Part shown: piece by piece, positions 61,773 to 64,000 of the stretch
Layout: every line of letters starts with the position of its first letter
How positions within the stretch are numbered: the stretch's first letter is position 1
Assembly: GCA_027604685.1 (NCBI GenBank)
Contig: JADHYX010000024.1
Coordinates: forward strand, 41,047 to 105,046
DNA from: Lobulomyces angularis
Lineage: Eukaryota > Chytridiomycota > Chytridiomycetes > Lobulomycetales > Lobulomycetaceae
Direction: 5' to 3'
Length of the DNA stretch: 64,000 nt
The notes under the pieces: model-generated
What the model saw: the letters and a program-made list of their open reading frames with translations, nothing else
The model's database searches: none
What the model was told of the DNA's origin: nothing
Made by a program: the position numbers and the translations under genes

Positions 61773-62618
61773 ATGTTACAAAGAAGTACCATCAAAATCA
61801 ATAAGTTTTCTTTTAAAAGGTTATATAGATCTCTTTTCATTCAAGGTAGCATTATAATAATAACAAAAAAAATTCTACAGGCTAATTTTTTTATTTTTTT
61901 TGTTTTTATTTTCACTATTTACTTTTTTTAATTTTACTTTATATTTTGTAAAGCTGAAGCAACGCCAAATAAAGATTCATTAAAATTTAAACCGAGCGGA
62001 AAGCAAGTGATGGAAAATGGAGGAACTGTGGAATTTTTGACAAAAAAAGAAAGTTTAAACTCTCCACTTGCTTCAACCTTATTTAATATACAGGGTGTTC
62101 AGTCTGTTTTTTTTGGCCCAGATTTTATTAGTATTACCAAAGATGAAGATCAACCTTGGCAGTTAATGAAGCCGGACATTTATTCAAGTATAATGGTAAT
62201 AAAACCAATTAAAATAGATCTTAATTTGATAAATTAGGATTTTTTTTCAACTGGGAAACCTATTTTAATAGAAGGTGGATATCAATCACCAAAAGATACG
62301 ATAGTGTTGGAAACCGATTCGGAAGAGGTAGCGATGATAAAGGAATTATTGGATACTAGGATTAGACCAACCATACAAGAAGATGGTGGGGATATTGAAT
62401 ATTGTGGATTCGAAAATGGTATCGTAAAGCTAAAACTTAGAGGAGCATGTCGTACTTGCGATTCATCAGTAATAACTCTAAAAAATGGTATAGAAAACAT
62501 GATGATGCACTACATTCCCGAAATTAAAGGAGTAGAACAAGTTTTGGATGAAATGGAAGAACTTGGAAATAAGGAGTTTAAAAAACTGGAAAGTAAACTT
62601 GAAAAAAAGGCTGTTTAG
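61773..62618 (+). CDS. NFU1: Mitochondrial iron-sulfur scaffold NFU1
   Basis: Three exons (61773-61845, 61954-62195, 62238-62618) give 231 residues. Exon 1 is a mitochondrial presequence (basic, with RLYRSLF). The N-terminal NFU domain follows ([34 protein letters not shown]), then the NifU-like domain with [14 protein letters not shown] and the cluster-binding CRTC pair, flanked by LRGA and [14 protein letters not shown]. Nfu1 accepts 4Fe-4S clusters late in mitochondrial assembly and passes them to lipoyl synthase and complex II. Length is normal for the family; the C-terminus is a short Lys/Glu tail. The intron after the presequence is 108 nt, longer than average here. Confidence 0.95.
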
Positions 62619-62858
62619 GATTTATTTTTGTATATTCCATTTTTTCAATTTTTTAATTTATTATGTTGGTATCCTTTTAATTTTCATTTTTTTTATAGTT
62701 AATGTAGAAAACTGTAAACAATTTACTTTTTTTTTTTTTTTTTTAAAAAAAAAATACATGTATTTTTAATTTATTAATGTAATTTTTTTTTGGAAGGATA
62801 CGTTAAACATTCAGTCGCACTACCATTATAAAAACCGTATTGGCTTATACTTTATCTA

Positions 62859-64000
62859 TCAATACCTGCCCCTACTATTAGATGAGTATCGATTGTGTTC
62901 ATATCTATTGTCACGTTTGTTGTATCTATTAGCATCCTAAAACAAATAAACCAAAAAATACCAAAGAAAATTTTAACTTACCCTAGAGTCACGTTCATCC
63001 TTCCACCTACCGTCATACTCCCTTCTATCCTTTCCCCTCCAATTACCGTCATTCCTAGTAGTTGAAGCGCGTTTAGCTTCTGCTTCTGCTTCTGCTTTAT
63101 GCCGCTCTTGTCTTGTCTGATACTCATGTGATGTAGGAAAAGGAGAGAAACTAATAAAGATGAATTTGATAAAGATAAAAAATTCTAAATAATATTTACT
63201 CTTTGGATCCAGGTTGAGCTGGTAACGGATATGTTATAAAATATTCATGCTCCAATGCTTTTTTCGCAGAAATTCTTTTTAAAGGATTCATTTCCAAAAA
63301 TAGTTCCAGTAAATTCGCCTCTTCTTTATGTAAACTAAAATGCATTTTTATTTTAAGAATTTTCATTTATTTCAAATACCTTGAAAATCTTTCCGAAAAT
63401 GACTTGGAATAGGAAGACTTTATAGCGGATATAGTGCTTTTATAGGCAGGAAGATTAATGTGCTCTGGCCAATCCGCCATTGTGGGTGTGCCACACAACA
63501 TAAAAATTTTTTCCAACTGATCTATATCAGACTGACCTGTTAAAATAGGTCTTCTTTTCAATAATTCTCCAAAAACGCACCTAAAGAGTTTACTGCTATT
63601 CAAAAACTTCAGTTTCTTACCCAACACCCCACATATCAACCGACTCATCGTATTTTACAGCTCCCATGAACAGTTCTGGTGGTCTGTACCATCTATATAT
63701 ACAGAAACATTAGATATTGCAAATTGTTTTATTGAAAAATTACCTGGTAACCACCATGTTTGTGTACTCTCTTTCCTTATTATCCCTTTCAAAATCTCTT
63801 GCTAACCCAAAATCAGCCAGCTTCAAATTTCCCTGGTTATCAATAAGTATATTTGAGGCTAGCAAAAAAAAAAAAATTAAATAAAAATTCTTTTTCAAAA
63901 ATAAAAATTAATTAATACTTTTCATATCTCGATGTAGTATGTTGCAAGAATGCAAATATTCAACAGCTCTAAAAAAAAATTTTATGCATTAATATCATAA
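62859..64000 (-). CDS. BUR1: CDK9/Bur1-type cyclin-dependent kinase, 3' part
   Basis: The gene runs off the right edge; exons seen are 63919-63968, 63744-63858, 63692-63621, 63380-63580, 63200-63334, 62982-63150 and 62859-62936. Visible kinase motifs: catalytic loop HRDMKTSNIL, magnesium loop ADFGLA, T-loop EYTNMVVTRWYRPPE, then VDMWGVGCVFGELLKRRPIL, SDIDQLEKIFMLCGTPT and RISAKKALEHEYF. The tail ITYPLPAQPGSKEF with SHEY matches the C-lobe end of Bur1/Cdk9. After this comes a charged extension (AEAEAEAKRAS) and an Arg/Asn/Gly/Tyr-rich end. Bur1/Cdk9 phosphorylates Spt5 and the Pol II CTD during elongation. CTK1/CDK12 is the main alternative; the LCGTPT-linked SDIDQLE favours Bur1. The N-lobe lies outside the window. 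Confidence 0.87.

Overview
This window is nuclear DNA from an intron-dense, very AT-rich fungus. Almost every gene is broken by short GT-AG introns, mostly about 30-90 nt and typically 40-60, with AAG, TAG or CAG acceptors. The gene content is fungal (a Sho1-type osmosensor, Svf1, a Bur1-type CDK, a fungal-type ADAM) but includes genes that yeasts have lost: the centriolar protein POC5 and a Rab geranylgeranyl transferase alpha subunit that still has its leucine-rich repeats. POC5 implies centrioles and flagella, so an early-diverging zoosporic fungus fits best; a Cryptomycota/Rozella-like lineage is my guess, not a demonstrated identity. All gene models were built by eye from frame, homology and splice phase; exon coordinates are in the evidence fields, and spliced lengths close in frame wherever I summed them.

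Layout. 0-12 kb: SHO1 (-), SEN2 (-), RPB7 (+), RabGGTase alpha (-), a decayed Tc1/mariner fragment, RAD9 (-) and PSMA1 (-). 12.5-33 kb: one giant plus-strand gene of about 69 exons and roughly 5,900 residues. It is made of 22 tandem copies of one domain, and each copy is split by introns at the same three places. 33.5-36 kb: a small single-pass membrane protein and POC5. 36-41.5 kb: mitochondrial ETF-ubiquinone oxidoreductase (-), divergent from an ADAM metalloprotease (+) across a short GC-richer promoter. 41.6-47.5 kb (-): a 24-exon gene fusing four Tudor-knot/chromobarrel-like domains, an extended PHD finger, ZZ-like and GATA-like zinc fingers and a bacterial-type amino-DNA methyltransferase followed by a degenerate second one. 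48-50 kb: GPI transamidase subunit PIG-U and an Ost4-like micro-protein. 50.7-64 kb: mitochondrial uS3-like protein (-), TIM50, epsilon-COP, SVF1, TMEM14, a coiled-coil protein, an unrecognised acidic protein (-), NFU1 and the 3' part of a CDK9/BUR1 kinase (-).

Most genes are unrelated housekeeping loci, many in divergent or convergent pairs; there is no operon logic. The two standout items are the 22-repeat giant gene, whose domain looks like a tubby/DUF6593-type fold (inference) and whose linkers carry about 21 (L/I)PxY motifs, and the chromatin-reader/DNA-methyltransferase fusion, a strong candidate for an uncharacterised DNA-methylation system.
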